Assembly: GCF_003182355.1 (NCBI RefSeq)
Contig: NZ_QGTW01000002.1
Coordinates: 1 to 64,000 of the forward strand
Source of the DNA: Cytobacillus oceanisediminis
GTDB taxonomy: Bacteria > Bacillota > Bacilli > Bacillales > Cytobacillaceae
DNA: 64,000 nt
Direction of reading: 5' to 3'
The position numbers were made by a program, and so were the translations under genes. This document shows positions 31,721 to 41,509 of this stretch, in pieces (positions within the stretch are counted from its first letter, which is position 1; each line of letters begins with the position of its first letter). The notes beneath the pieces were generated by a model that did no database searches, was not told the DNA's origin, and was given only the letters and a program-made list of their open reading frames with translations.

Positions 31721-33694
31721 ATGCCTTCGTATTTAGAAAAGCGGTCCATACGCTATCCGATATTTGGATTGATGGGCATAACAGTGGTGCTTCTCGGGAT
31801 AGTGGCGTACTACAATTGGCTTTTTGCACTAGTAGGGCTGTTTCTGGCCATCCTTCCTTTCTACTACCTTTTTCAGCTTGACCAAAAACAAAGGAAGGAA
31901 ACGGAAGAATATATCTCTACCTTATCCTACCGGGTAAAAAAAGTCGGCGAAGAAGCTCTTATGGAAATGCCGATTGGGATTATGCTTATCAATGATGATT
32001 ATTATATTGAATGGACAAATCCCTTTTTAGCATCATGCTTCGATGAAGATACCCTAGTTGGAAGATCGCTTTATGACGTCGCGGATTCGCTTGTTCCACT
32101 TATTAAACAAGAGGTAGAAACAGAGATCATTACACTTCACGACCGTAAGTTCCGGGTGATCCATAAACCTGATGAACGCCTTTTATACTTCTTTGATGTA
32201 ACGGAACAGACCGAAATTGAAAAAATGTATCAGGAAGAAAGAACAGTCATTGCTTTTATTTTCCTGGATAATTATGATGAGTTAACTCAAGGCATGGATG
32301 ATCAGACAAAAAGCAGCCTCAACAGCCTTGTTACCCAGATTTTAAATAAGTGGGCGCAGGATAATGGTGTTTTCTTAAAAAGGGTTTCGTCTGAAAGGTT
32401 CATTGCTGTCTTTAATGAGCATATACTGCAGCTCCTTGAAAAAGGAAAATTCACCATCCTTGATGCCGTTAGGGAAACAACATCCAAACAAAATGTTCCA
32501 CTCACCTTAAGTGTTGGTGTCGGAACTGGCGTTTCCTCGCTTCCTGAGCTTGGTTCTCTTGCCCAGTCCAGCCTGGATCTGGCTCTGGGCCGAGGCGGCG
32601 ACCAGGTAGCTATTAAGCAGACGAATGGAAAGGTTAAATTCTTTGGCGGAAAAACCAATCCGGTGGAGAAACGGACCAGAGTCCGTGCCCGAGTTATTTC
32701 GCATGCTTTAAAGGAGCTTATCTCCGAGAGTGACAAAGTGATTATTATGGGCCATAAGAGTCCTGATATGGATGCCATTGGAGCAGCCATCGGAATACAA
32801 AAAGTAGCGCGCATGAATCAGCGTGAAGGCTACGTCGTTATAAATTTCAATGAACTGGATACAGGTGTCAGAAGGATGATGAAGGAAATTGAAAAGAATG
32901 AAGAGCTCTTTTCGAAATTCATTACCCCTGAACAGGCATTGGAAATGGCAACAGACGACACCTTGCTTGTGGTCGTCGATACCCACAAGCCATCCATGGT
33001 GATTGAAGAAAAATTGCTTCATAAAATTGAGCATGTTGTTGTAATTGACCATCACCGCAGGGCAGAAGAATTTATTCATAATCCACTTCTTGTCTATATG
33101 GAGCCATATGCTTCTTCAACGGCGGAGCTTGTGACAGAACTTCTGGAATACCAGCCAAAAAACGGCAAAATTGAAATGCTGGAGGCGACAGCGCTGTTGG
33201 CTGGAATTATTGTCGATACCAAGAGCTTTTCATTAAGAACAGGCTCCAGAACGTTTGATGCGGCCTCCTATCTGCGCGGGCAGGGTGCGGATACAGTACT
33301 TGTCCAAAAGTTTTTAAAAGAGGATGTAGACACATATATCAAGCGTGCAAAACTGATTGAAACCGTTCAATTTTACCGGGATGGAATTGCCATTGCCAAA
33401 GGGCAGCCTGACCAGATTTTTGATCAGGTGCTGATTGCACAGACGGCTGATACACTTCTGACAATGGATGGTGTCGTAGCTTCCTTTGTCATTTCAAACC
33501 GCTCCGAGAACATGATTGGTGTGAGTGCGCGTTCCCTCGGGGATATCAATGTTCAGGTTATCATGGAAAACCTGGAAGGGGGAGGGCACTTAACAAACGC
33601 TGCCACCCAGCTTCATGATGCGACGCTTGATGATGTCGAAACCCGATTAAAAATGGCTATAGATGAATATTTCGAAGGGAGAAAAAAGGAATGA
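31721..33694 (+). CDS. gdpP: cyclic-di-AMP phosphodiesterase GdpP
   Basis: 657 aa. Hydrolyses c-di-AMP to pApA. Two N-terminal membrane helices (about 10-55), a PAS domain (about 80-150), a degenerate GGDEF domain (about 170-300) and a DHH-DHHA1 catalytic module with [35 protein letters not shown] and C-terminal [11 protein letters not shown]. The stop overlaps the rplI start (ATGA), suggesting coupling. Confidence 0.97.
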   Translation: MPSYLEKRSIRYPIFGLMGITVVLLGIVAYYNWLFALVGLFLAILPFYYLFQLDQKQRKETEEYISTLSYRVKKVGEEALMEMPIGIMLINDDYYIEWTNPFLASCFDEDTLVGRSLYDVADSLVPLIKQEVETEIITLHDRKFRVIHKPDERLLYFFDVTEQTEIEKMYQEERTVIAFIFLDNYDELTQGMDDQTKSSLNSLVTQILNKWAQDNGVFLKRVSSERFIAVFNEHILQLLEKGKFTILDAVRETTSKQNVPLTLSVGVGTGVSSLPELGSLAQSSLDLALGRGGDQVAIKQTNGKVKFFGGKTNPVEKRTRVRARVISHALKELISESDKVIIMGHKSPDMDAIGAAIGIQKVARMNQREGYVVINFNELDTGVRRMMKEIEKNEELFSKFITPEQALEMATDDTLLVVVDTHKPSMVIEEKLLHKIEHVVVIDHHRRAEEFIHNPLLVYMEPYASSTAELVTELLEYQPKNGKIEMLEATALLAGIIVDTKSFSLRTGSRTFDAASYLRGQGADTVLVQKFLKEDVDTYIKRAKLIETVQFYRDGIAIAKGQPDQIFDQVLIAQTADTLLTMDGVVASFVISNRSENMIGVSARSLGDINVQVIMENLEGGGHLTNAATQLHDATLDDVETRLKMAIDEYFEGRKKE

Positions 33695-34140
33695 AAGTTA
33701 TCTTTTTAAAAGACGTTAAAGGCAAAGGCAAAAAAGGCGAAGTTAAAAATGTAGCAGACGGCTATGCACATAACTTTTTGATAAAACAAGGGCTGGCTGT
33801 TGAAGCCAACCAGGCGAATGTAAGCAGTCTGAATGCCCAAAAGAAAAAAGAAGAAAAGCTTGCTGCAGAAGAGCTTGCCGATGCGAAAAAATTAAAGGAA
33901 ACACTGGAGAAGCTTACAGTTGAATTTTCTACTAAAGCTGGTGAAGGCGGACGTCTATTCGGCTCCATCACAAGCAAGCAAATTGCCGAAGAACTTCAAA
34001 AAACGCATAAAATCAAAATTGACAAGCGAAAAATTGAAATGGATGACGCTATCCGTTCTTTAGGCTATACAAAGGTTCCAGTTAAGCTTCATACTGAAGT
34101 GATGGCTACATTGAATGTCCATGTAAAAGAGGCAAACTAA
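33691..34140 (+). CDS. rplI: 50S ribosomal protein L9
   Basis: 149 aa. [36 protein letters not shown] is the N-terminal rRNA-binding domain; a long charged helix and the C-terminal domain ([19 protein letters not shown]) follow. It overlaps gdpP by 4 nt with a ribosome site inside gdpP. Confidence 0.98.
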   Translation: MKVIFLKDVKGKGKKGEVKNVADGYAHNFLIKQGLAVEANQANVSSLNAQKKKEEKLAAEELADAKKLKETLEKLTVEFSTKAGEGGRLFGSITSKQIAEELQKTHKIKIDKRKIEMDDAIRSLGYTKVPVKLHTEVMATLNVHVKEAN

Positions 34141-34224
34141 TAATAGAAGGCAGCCCTTTTTAAACATACACTAATTTTGGAAGTAGATTTTGCGAATAAA
34201 CATGTTAAAATAAAAGGGTTGATT

Positions 34225-34261
34225 AAAAATGTGATCAGTTTCTGCTGGTCACATTTTTTAA
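34225..34261 (+). terminator. terminator after rplI
   Basis: AAATGTGATCAG tttctG CTGGTCACATTT then T. One G-T wobble in the stem. Confidence 0.85.
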
Positions 34262-34371
34262 AGGAATTATAATTTTATTTAGAGGGCAAGCCTTTATATT
34301 TTATATAAAAATAACTTCAATTCCAGATATAGAAGAGCTATTTGGGCGTTTATGCTTTTTAGAAAGGTACT

Positions 34372-34545
34372 ATCTAGCTTCATTAGGAATGCTTCGTCAG
34401 CATTCTAACCGCATGACCAAAAGCGATAGCTTTTGGGAGGAGCACCTAGGGGCTCGAAGCCAAAAGGAAGCGGGTCATTCAGACATTGCCACAGGACGTG
34501 GCGGTTTTTAGTCTGCTTCCCTTTCTGAATGTGCTCACGCTTTTA
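34372..34545 (+). repeat. degenerate intergenic repeat upstream of dnaC
   Basis: Contains nested hairpins: GAATGCTTCGTCAGCATTC, AAAAGCGATAGCTTTT, and GCCACAGGACGTGGC, the last resembling the CCACGTCCTGTGG of the repeat at 17957 in opposite orientation. It occupies most of the rplI-dnaC gap; no gene is seen there. Confidence 0.5.
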
Positions 34546-34565
34546 ATTTAAGGAGGTTTGACTAG

Positions 34566-35930
34566 ATGAGTGATTTATTTGCAGATCGGCTCCCGCCTCA
34601 AAATATAGAAGCGGAACAGGCAGTGCTTGGGGCAATCTTTCTTGAACCCTCCTCTCTTACGTTAGCATCAGAGATATTGATACCTGAGGACTTCTATCGG
34701 GCGGCTCACCAAAAGATTTACAATGTGATGCTCAAGCTGAGCGACCAGGGAAAAGCGGTCGATTTAGTGACTGTAACAGAAGAACTTAGTGCAGCAAAGC
34801 TTCTGGAGGATACTGGTGGAGTCAGTTATTTAAGTGAACTGGCTGGATCTGTTCCAACAGCAGCGAATATTGAGTACTATGCCAAGATCGTCGAAGAAAA
34901 AGCATTGCTTCGCCGTTTGATCAGGACCGCTACCGGGATCGCCCAGGATGGCTATACCCGTGAAGATGAAGTTGAAGTTCTCTTAGGAGAAGCCGAGAAA
35001 AATATTATGGAGGTAGCGCAGAGGAAAAATGCAGGTGCCTTTCATAATATTAAAGATGTTCTTGTCCGAACCTACGATAATATTGAGGAAATGCATAATC
35101 GCAAAGGCGATATTACAGGGATTGCAACAGGATTTACCGAGCTGGATAGAATGACAGCAGGATTTCAGCGAAACGATCTTATTATCGTCGGTGCTCGTCC
35201 GTCCGTGGGTAAAACCGCCTTTGCTTTGAATATTGCCCAGAACGTTGCTACAAAAACTGGAGAAAACGTAGCTATTTTCAGTTTGGAGATGGGGGCAGAA
35301 CAGCTGGTTATGCGTATCCTTTGTGCGGAGGGAAATATTGATGCGCAAAGGCTTCGTACAGGCTCCCTGACAGATGAGGATTGGGGAAAACTTACGATGG
35401 CAATGGGGAGCCTATCTAACGCAGGGATTTTTATTGATGATACCCCTGGGGTGCGAATCACAGATATCCGTTCAAAATGCCGCCGTTTAAAGCAGGAGCA
35501 TGGGCTTGGTATGATTCTTATTGACTACTTGCAATTAATCCTGGGAAGCGGGCGTTCCGGAGAAAACCGCCAGCAGGAAGTATCAGAAATCTCCCGTTCC
35601 TTAAAGCAATTGGCACGTGAGCTGCAGGTTCCGGTTATTGCTCTTTCCCAGCTTTCACGTGGAGTGGAACAGCGCCAGGATAAAAGGCCAATGATGTCTG
35701 ATATCCGTGAATCCGGAAGTATTGAGCAGGATGCCGATATTGTGGCTTTCCTATATCGTGATGACTACTATGATAAAGAATCAGAGGACAAAAATATTAT
35801 CGAAATTATTATCGCTAAACAGCGTAACGGCCCTGTTGGCACTGTCCAGCTGGCGTTTGTGAAAGAGTATAATAAATTCGTAAACTTGGAGAAACGTTTT
35901 GATGATTCATTTGCTCCGCCTGGTGCATAA
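34566..35930 (+). CDS. dnaC: replicative DNA helicase DnaC (DnaB family)
   Basis: 454 aa. Hexameric 5'-3' helicase of the replication fork. The N-terminal domain starts LPPQNIEAEQAVLGAIFLEP; Walker A is GARPSVGKTAFALNIA (about 206-221), Walker B is LGMILIDYLQLI, and SQLSRGVEQRQDKRPMMSDIRESGSIEQDAD is the DnaB signature. AAGGAGG is 9 nt before the ATG. Confidence 0.98.
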   Translation: MSDLFADRLPPQNIEAEQAVLGAIFLEPSSLTLASEILIPEDFYRAAHQKIYNVMLKLSDQGKAVDLVTVTEELSAAKLLEDTGGVSYLSELAGSVPTAANIEYYAKIVEEKALLRRLIRTATGIAQDGYTREDEVEVLLGEAEKNIMEVAQRKNAGAFHNIKDVLVRTYDNIEEMHNRKGDITGIATGFTELDRMTAGFQRNDLIIVGARPSVGKTAFALNIAQNVATKTGENVAIFSLEMGAEQLVMRILCAEGNIDAQRLRTGSLTDEDWGKLTMAMGSLSNAGIFIDDTPGVRITDIRSKCRRLKQEHGLGMILIDYLQLILGSGRSGENRQQEVSEISRSLKQLARELQVPVIALSQLSRGVEQRQDKRPMMSDIRESGSIEQDADIVAFLYRDDYYDKESEDKNIIEIIIAKQRNGPVGTVQLAFVKEYNKFVNLEKRFDDSFAPPGA

Positions 35931-35936
35931 ATAACG

Positions 35937-35970
35937 AAAAGGGCTTGCAGTGACTGCTTGCCCTTTTTAT
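35937..35970 (+). terminator. terminator after dnaC
   Basis: AAAGGGC TTGCAG tga CTGCTTGCCCTTTTT. Confidence 0.85.
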
Positions 35971-35991
35971 AAATTCATATTTTCATATTTT

Positions 35992-36030
35992 TACGAACAT
36001 ATTTTTATATTTTTATTAAAAATGTTCGTG
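35992..36030 (+). promoter_or_regulatory. paired PurBoxes (PurR operator) of purA
   Basis: ACGAACAT (CGAA at 35994-35997) and its inverse ATGTTCGT (TTCG at 36025-36028) face each other 31 nt apart, centre to centre, the spacing of the two inverted PurBoxes bound by PurR in B. subtilis. They lie directly upstream of the -35 of purA. Confidence 0.75.
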
Positions 36031-36035
36031 TTTTA

Positions 36036-36064
36036 TTGACTATAACATTTTGCCTTGTTAAACT
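36036..36064 (+). promoter_or_regulatory. purA promoter
   Basis: TTGACT (36036-36041), 17-nt spacer and TAAACT (36059-36064) preceded by TGT, an extended -10. Confidence 0.65.
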
Positions 36065-36105
36065 AAAGTGGTTGAAAAAAGTAATTTTGTTAAAAACTAT
36101 TTTAA

Positions 36106-37440
<1,335 letters not shown>

Positions 37441-37451
37441 GATTTGATTGG

Positions 37452-37483
37452 AAAGCCCTAATGTGAGTTAGGGCTTTTTTTGT
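37452..37483 (+). terminator. terminator after purA
   Basis: AAAGCCCTAA tgtgag TTAGGGCTTT with a T run. Confidence 0.9.
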
Positions 37484-37709
37484 TTGACCTTCTTCAAAAG
37501 AATGAACCTAGGATCATAAAAGAACAATTAAATTGTGAATTTAAGGAGTAGAAATCTGATTTAGGGGAATAGAACGTAATAATTGAGGAACAAAGTCCAC
37601 TTTGTTTGTTAATAGAAGCAGAAACAGAGTATTAATGTTTTGGTATTGATGAATTTCCTTTAAAAAATAGAATTTAAGGCTGTGAAAGCTCATTGTTGGG
37701 TTTGCACCC

Positions 37710-37731
37710 TGTTGATTGGAGCGGAAATCAA
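37710..37731 (+). repeat. collapsed family A repeat (ends only)
   Basis: GTTGATT ggaGCGG AAATCAAC joins the left and right ends of the family A repeat with the interior missing. The rest of 37484-37782 is AT-rich and shows no gene. Confidence 0.6.
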
Positions 37732-37782
37732 CAGGCAGTTTAAAAGAGATTAATTTTATAAGAAATTTTTATAAAAAAGTTA

Positions 37783-37812
37783 TTGCGCTTTTATAAATCT
37801 CTATGATATTAT
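37783..37812 (+). promoter_or_regulatory. candidate promoter of the tRNA cluster
   Basis: TTGCGC (37783-37788), 18-nt spacer and TATTAT (37807-37812), 31 nt before the first tRNA-derived sequence. A small hairpin CGTC...GACG follows. Confidence 0.5.
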
Positions 37813-37843
37813 AAAAAGCGTCGTCACAGAGACGATCTAGTGC

Positions 37844-37867
37844 GAGCCATTAGCTCAGTCGGTAGAG
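37844..37867 (+). pseudogene. tRNA-Lys 5' half (24 nt) with following hairpin
   Basis: The first 24 nt are identical to the intact tRNA-Lys 148 nt downstream, ending at the close of the D arm. The sequence then changes to a long hairpin: 37868-37882 pairs with 37910-37925 over 15 bp with one bulged C. No anticodon or T arm follows, so it cannot make a tRNA. Confidence 0.85.
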
Positions 37868-37991
37868 GATTTTAAAATTTGCACCATCGAAGCGATCCGT
37901 CCTCGAATAGCAAACTTTTAAAATCTGCGATAAAGAACGCAGGGCTTTGGAGCACACCTGCAAACAAAGTTTAGGCAAGAATATTAGCTTT

Positions 37992-38064
37992 GAGCCATTA
38001 GCTCAGTCGGTAGAGCATCTGACTTTTAATCAGAGGGTCGAAGGTTCGAGTCCTTCATGGCTCA
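37992..38064 (+). tRNA. tRNA-Lys (TTT)
   Basis: 73 nt. Acceptor stem GAGCCAT/ATGGCTC, D arm GCTC...GAGC, anticodon arm CTGACTTTTAATCAG with anticodon TTT, T arm with GGTTCGAGTCC. CCA is not encoded. Confidence 0.97.
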
Positions 38065-38081
38065 TCATTTTTCTTTAATAT

Positions 38082-38153
38082 GGCCCCTTGGTCAAGCGGT
38101 TAAGACACCGCCCTTTCACGGCGGTAACACGGGTTCGAATCCCGTAGGGGTCA
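38082..38153 (+). tRNA. tRNA-Glu (TTC)
   Basis: 72 nt. Acceptor GGCCCCT/AGGGGTC (one G-T pair), anticodon arm CCGCCCTTTCACGGCGG with TTC, T loop GGTTCGAATCC. CCA is not encoded. Confidence 0.97.
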
Positions 38154-38158
38154 TGGCA

Positions 38159-38210
38159 AATAACCGTCAGCAAAAGGCTGGCAAGCCCAGCTAACTTGCT
38201 GGCGGTTATT
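38159..38210 (+). other. long hairpin between tRNA-Glu and tRNA-Asp
   Basis: AATAACCGTCAGCAA (38159-38173) pairs with TTGCTGGCGGTTATT (38196-38210) over 15 bp with one T-G pair; the 22-nt loop contains a second possible stem GGCTG/CAGCT. No T run follows, so it is not a typical terminator. It may guide processing of the polycistronic tRNA (inference). Confidence 0.7.
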
Positions 38211-38215
38211 ATATT

Positions 38216-38292
38216 GGTCCGGTAGTTCAGTTGGTTAGAATGCCTGCCTGTCACGCAGGAGGTCGCGGGTTCGAGTCCCGTCCGGACCGCCA
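38216..38292 (+). tRNA. tRNA-Asp (GTC)
   Basis: 77 nt including an encoded CCA. Acceptor GGTCCGG/CCGGACC with discriminator G, anticodon arm CCTGCCTGTCACGCAGG with GTC, T loop GGTTCGAGTCC. Confidence 0.97.
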
Positions 38293-38314
38293 TTTACTTT
38301 ACATAATTTAGTTA

Positions 38315-38604
38315 GGCTCAGTAGCTCAGTCGGTAGAGCACGTTTGAATAAGCTTCGTGAAATGCTTCAGCGTACCGATTGAACCACAGCTTGAATAAGC
38401 TCCCTGAAATCGGGACGAAGGACGAAACCAAACTTGGTTTAGGTTCATTAACTTAATTTGGCTCAGTAGCTCAGTCGGTAGAGCACGTTTGAATAAGCTT
38501 CATGAAATGCTTCAGCGTACCGATTGAACCACAGCTTGAATAGGCTCCCTGAAATCGGGACGAAGGACGAAACCAAACTTGGTTTAGGTCCATTAACTTA
38601 ATAT
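38315..38604 (+). repeat. tandem 145-bp units, each headed by a tRNA-Phe 5' half
   Basis: The 26-nt start of tRNA-Phe (up to AGAGCA) occurs at 38315-38340 and 38460-38485 and again as the start of the intact gene at 38605: a period of exactly 145 nt twice. Between them lies an unrelated hairpin-rich stretch (for example AGCTTGAATAAGCT and AAACCAAACTTGGTTT), the two copies differing at only a few bases. The halves lack anticodon and T arms and cannot be tRNAs. Confidence 0.9.
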
Positions 38605-38677
38605 GGCTCAGTAGCTCAGTCGGTAGAGCAAAGGACTGAAAATCCTTGTGTCGGCGGTTCGATTCCGTCCTGAGCCA
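38605..38677 (+). tRNA. tRNA-Phe (GAA)
   Basis: 73 nt. Acceptor GGCTCAG/CTGAGCC, anticodon arm AAGGACTGAAAATCCTT with GAA, T loop GGTTCGATTCC. CCA is not encoded. Confidence 0.97.
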
Positions 38678-38681
38678 TCCC

Positions 38682-38717
38682 AAAAAAGGAGTATGAAATC
38701 ATTCATACTCCTTTTTG
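38682..38717 (+). terminator. terminator of the tRNA cluster
   Basis: AAAAAGGAGTATGAA atca TTCATACTCCTTTTT. Confidence 0.92.
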
Positions 38718-38732
38718 TTACATTTTTGTAAT
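38716..38732 (+). promoter_or_regulatory. WalR box candidate 1
   Basis: TGTTAC-N5-TGTAAT fits the WalR direct-repeat consensus TGTWAH-N5-TGTWAH completely. It begins in the T tract of the tRNA terminator, 344 nt before the M23 peptidase gene. Confidence 0.55.
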
Positions 38733-38923
38733 ATAACTAGTTTTCTACTATTTATCCAGTGTAAAAGTTAAGCATCTCTTCTTTTTTTCTTCTCTTCTCT
38801 TTTGTAACTTCTAAAAACCTTTATATATAGGGATTTTATCCTGCTGTTCTTTCCTTTTTTTCGACAAAAAGCATTTGTTTTCTACCCATTAATACCCATT
38901 AAAAGTAACAAAATGTCAGTTAT

Positions 38924-38940
38924 TATACATTTTTGTTACA
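38924..38940 (-). promoter_or_regulatory. WalR box candidate 2
   Basis: On the minus strand TGTAAC-N5-TGTATA, one mismatch to the WalR consensus, 136 nt before the M23 gene. The remaining 38733-39075 shows no gene. Confidence 0.45.
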
Positions 38941-39075
38941 TTACAGAGTCTATTAATCTATTTGATACTCTATATGGTAAAGTAAATATTGTGAAAAAAT
39001 TTAGGTAAATAAATTAGTAGTTACATAGCACTAAATGAAAGTGTGTTTGTTACCGTAGTCTAGGGGGATGTAACA

Positions 39076-40551
39076 ATGTTTAATTGGGTGAAGAATTTAA
39101 CTTCAGCTACTGAATATACAGCTAAGAGCTTTAGAAATATAATGAAAAGGACTGCTGCAACAGGGTTTGCTGCAGCGGCTTTAACGCTTGCTGGCGGTGT
39201 TTCAGTATTGGCAAATGATGATAAGCTAATGACTGTTTACTATGTCTATATGGACGATCAGTATATCGGAACTGTCTCAGACAAAGAAGTAATAGAGAAC
39301 ATGGTTGATACGAAAATAAAAGAGCTTGAAGGCTCTTATAAAGGTTTACAATTATCGCTTGGTTCAAAACTGTCTTTTATTCCTGAACAAGTATTTGAGT
39401 CCAATTCTGAGGTTAATAACTCAGAGGCTATGAACGAAATAAAAGATGAGATTGAAATTCAGGCTGAAGCAGCTGCATTGGTTATTGGCGGCACGACTGT
39501 GGCTTATGTTGAAAATTCAGAGCAGGCAGAAGCTGCACTAACTAAACTTAAGGCTTCCTATGTACCAGAGAAAGAATTAAAGGCTCTGGAAGAAAGAAAA
39601 GCTTCCGCTAGTACTCCTTTACCACAGCTTAAAGAAAATGAAACTCGTGTTTTAGACGTTCGATTTAATGAAAATATTTCAGTTTCACAAACAAAAGTTA
39701 AACCAGACATGATTATTAGTGCCGAAGAAGCAGCAAAACTTCTTCAAAAAGGCACTTTAGAAGAAAAGAAATACCTTGTTAAAGCGGGAGATGCTCTAAG
39801 CAGCATAGCAAGTGCCCACAATCTTGATATTAAGCAGCTAATAGAGTTAAACAGCGGACTAAAGGGAGATTCGGTCCTAAAAGTTGGACAAGAATTGAAT
39901 GTTACCGTCCTTAAGCCATATGTAAAGGTTATTGTTGAAAAAGAAGTTTTCAAAAAGGAAAAAATTTCATTTGAGAAAGAAGTAATTGAGGATAGCAGCC
40001 TCCCTAAGGGCGATACTAAGGTGAAGCAGGAAGGAAAAAATGGTGTCCGTGCTGCAACATATTTGATTTCTGAAGAAAATGGACAAACCATTAAAAAAGA
40101 GGTATCTGAAGAAAAAGTTCTTGAAGAGCCAGTTAAGCATATTGTCATTAAGGGAACAAAAGTAATTCCGTCCAGAGGTGAAGGAAGCTTTGCGTATCCT
40201 GCAGTAGGCGGTTATATTTCCAGTAAGGTAGGATACCGCTGGGGTAAAATGCATAAAGGAATTGATATTGCACGACCTAGCAACCGGACCATCAAAGCAG
40301 CCGATAATGGTGTTATCGTATCTGCCGGCTGGGATGGCGGATACGGAAATAAAATTGTGATCGACCATAAAAATGGCTTCCGTACCGTATACGCTCATTT
40401 GGATTCAATTAGTGTAAGTGCTGGCCAGACAGTTTCAAAAGGATCAAAGATCGGTGTAATGGGCATGACTGGAGATTCCACAGGCGTTCATCTGCATTTT
40501 GAGTTATATAAAAATGGAAAGATGCAAGATCCACTAAAATATATTAAGTAA
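39076..40551 (+). CDS. M23 family peptidoglycan endopeptidase with LysM and G5 domains
   Basis: 491 aa, exported. N-terminal signal or anchor (about 25-46), a middle region, LysM (about 233-277, YLVKAGDALSSIASAHNLD), G5 domain (about 280-365) and a C-terminal LytM-type M23 peptidase with Zn ligands in HKGIDIA and VHLHFEL. Probably cleaves peptidoglycan cross-bridges during wall growth. It lies next to walRK and has WalR-like boxes upstream, which fits known WalR control of wall hydrolases. GGGGGATG precedes the ATG. Confidence 0.92.
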   Translation: MFNWVKNLTSATEYTAKSFRNIMKRTAATGFAAAALTLAGGVSVLANDDKLMTVYYVYMDDQYIGTVSDKEVIENMVDTKIKELEGSYKGLQLSLGSKLSFIPEQVFESNSEVNNSEAMNEIKDEIEIQAEAAALVIGGTTVAYVENSEQAEAALTKLKASYVPEKELKALEERKASASTPLPQLKENETRVLDVRFNENISVSQTKVKPDMIISAEEAAKLLQKGTLEEKKYLVKAGDALSSIASAHNLDIKQLIELNSGLKGDSVLKVGQELNVTVLKPYVKVIVEKEVFKKEKISFEKEVIEDSSLPKGDTKVKQEGKNGVRAATYLISEENGQTIKKEVSEEKVLEEPVKHIVIKGTKVIPSRGEGSFAYPAVGGYISSKVGYRWGKMHKGIDIARPSNRTIKAADNGVIVSAGWDGGYGNKIVIDHKNGFRTVYAHLDSISVSAGQTVSKGSKIGVMGMTGDSTGVHLHFELYKNGKMQDPLKYIK

Positions 40552-40561
40552 ATAAATGATG

Positions 40562-40597
40562 CTAAAAGTCTCTAGTTTTAATGCTAGAGGCTTTTAT
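40562..40597 (+). terminator. terminator after the M23 gene
   Basis: AAAAGTCTCTAG ttttaatg CTAGAGGCTTTT; one mismatch in the stem. Confidence 0.8.
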
Positions 40598-40690
40598 AGT
40601 TAAGAATAATATTTTACAGCCCTCATTTTGCAAGCTGTAATGAATTGTTCTGTCCAGGAGAAAAGCCATCTTTTTCAAATAGATGAATTC

Positions 40691-40705
40691 CCACTTATAA
40701 AGTGG
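40691..40705 (+). promoter_or_regulatory. perfect inverted repeat upstream of walR
   Basis: CCACTT ATA AAGTGG, followed by GTAAAGTAAAGTAG, 86 nt before walR. It may be an operator; the protein that binds is unknown. Confidence 0.4.
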
Positions 40706-40790
40706 TAAAGTAAAGTAGAGAACATATGATTTCAATTGAATTCTACTGCTCCAAAAATAAATAAATTAAGCAAGAAAAAAGGAGATAGGT

Positions 40791-41501
40791 ATGGATAAAA
40801 AAATTCTAGTTGTAGACGATGAGAAACCAATTGCAGATATTCTGCAATTCAATTTAAAAAAGGAAGGCTATGAGGTTGTTTGCGCATATGACGGCAATGA
40901 CGCCTTGGACAAGGTAGAGGAAATCAAACCGGATTTAATTCTTCTTGATATCATGCTTCCGCAGAGAGATGGCATTGAAGTGTGCCGTGAAGTGCGCAAA
41001 AAGTATGATATGCCGATCATCATGCTGACTGCAAAGGATTCTGAAATTGATAAGGTTTTGGGTCTTGAACTGGGGGCAGATGATTATGTGACAAAGCCTT
41101 TCAGCACAAGAGAGTTAATTGCCCGGGTGAAAGCCAATTTAAGGCGCCATCAGCAAATTGCTTCAAAGTCTGAAGAAGAGGAAGAATCAAATGAAATTGA
41201 AGTAGGATCACTTATTATCCATCCGGATGCTTATGTGGTTTCCAAACGCGGTGAGACGATTGAATTAACACATCGTGAATTTGAGCTTCTTCACTATCTG
41301 GCAAAACATATTGGACAAGTCATGACAAGGGAGCACTTGCTTCAGACTGTTTGGGGCTATGATTATTATGGCGATGTCCGTACAGTTGACGTGACGGTAA
41401 GGAGATTGCGTGAAAAGATCGAGGATAATCCTAGCCACCCGACATGGATTGTAACAAGAAGAGGAGTCGGTTATTACTTGCGGAATCCTGAACAGGAGTA
41501 A
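40791..41501 (+). CDS. walR: response regulator WalR (YycF)
   Basis: 236 aa. OmpR-family regulator of cell wall metabolism, essential in most Firmicutes. Receiver domain with acidic pair D9-D10, phosphoacceptor Asp53 in LILLDIMLP and Lys in TKPF; C-terminal winged helix with [14 protein letters not shown] and [28 protein letters not shown] precedes the ATG. First gene of the walRKHIJ operon. Confidence 0.98.
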   Translation: MDKKILVVDDEKPIADILQFNLKKEGYEVVCAYDGNDALDKVEEIKPDLILLDIMLPQRDGIEVCREVRKKYDMPIIMLTAKDSEIDKVLGLELGADDYVTKPFSTRELIARVKANLRRHQQIASKSEEEEESNEIEVGSLIIHPDAYVVSKRGETIELTHREFELLHYLAKHIGQVMTREHLLQTVWGYDYYGDVRTVDVTVRRLREKIEDNPSHPTWIVTRRGVGYYLRNPEQE

Positions 41502-41509
41502 GAGGATTA

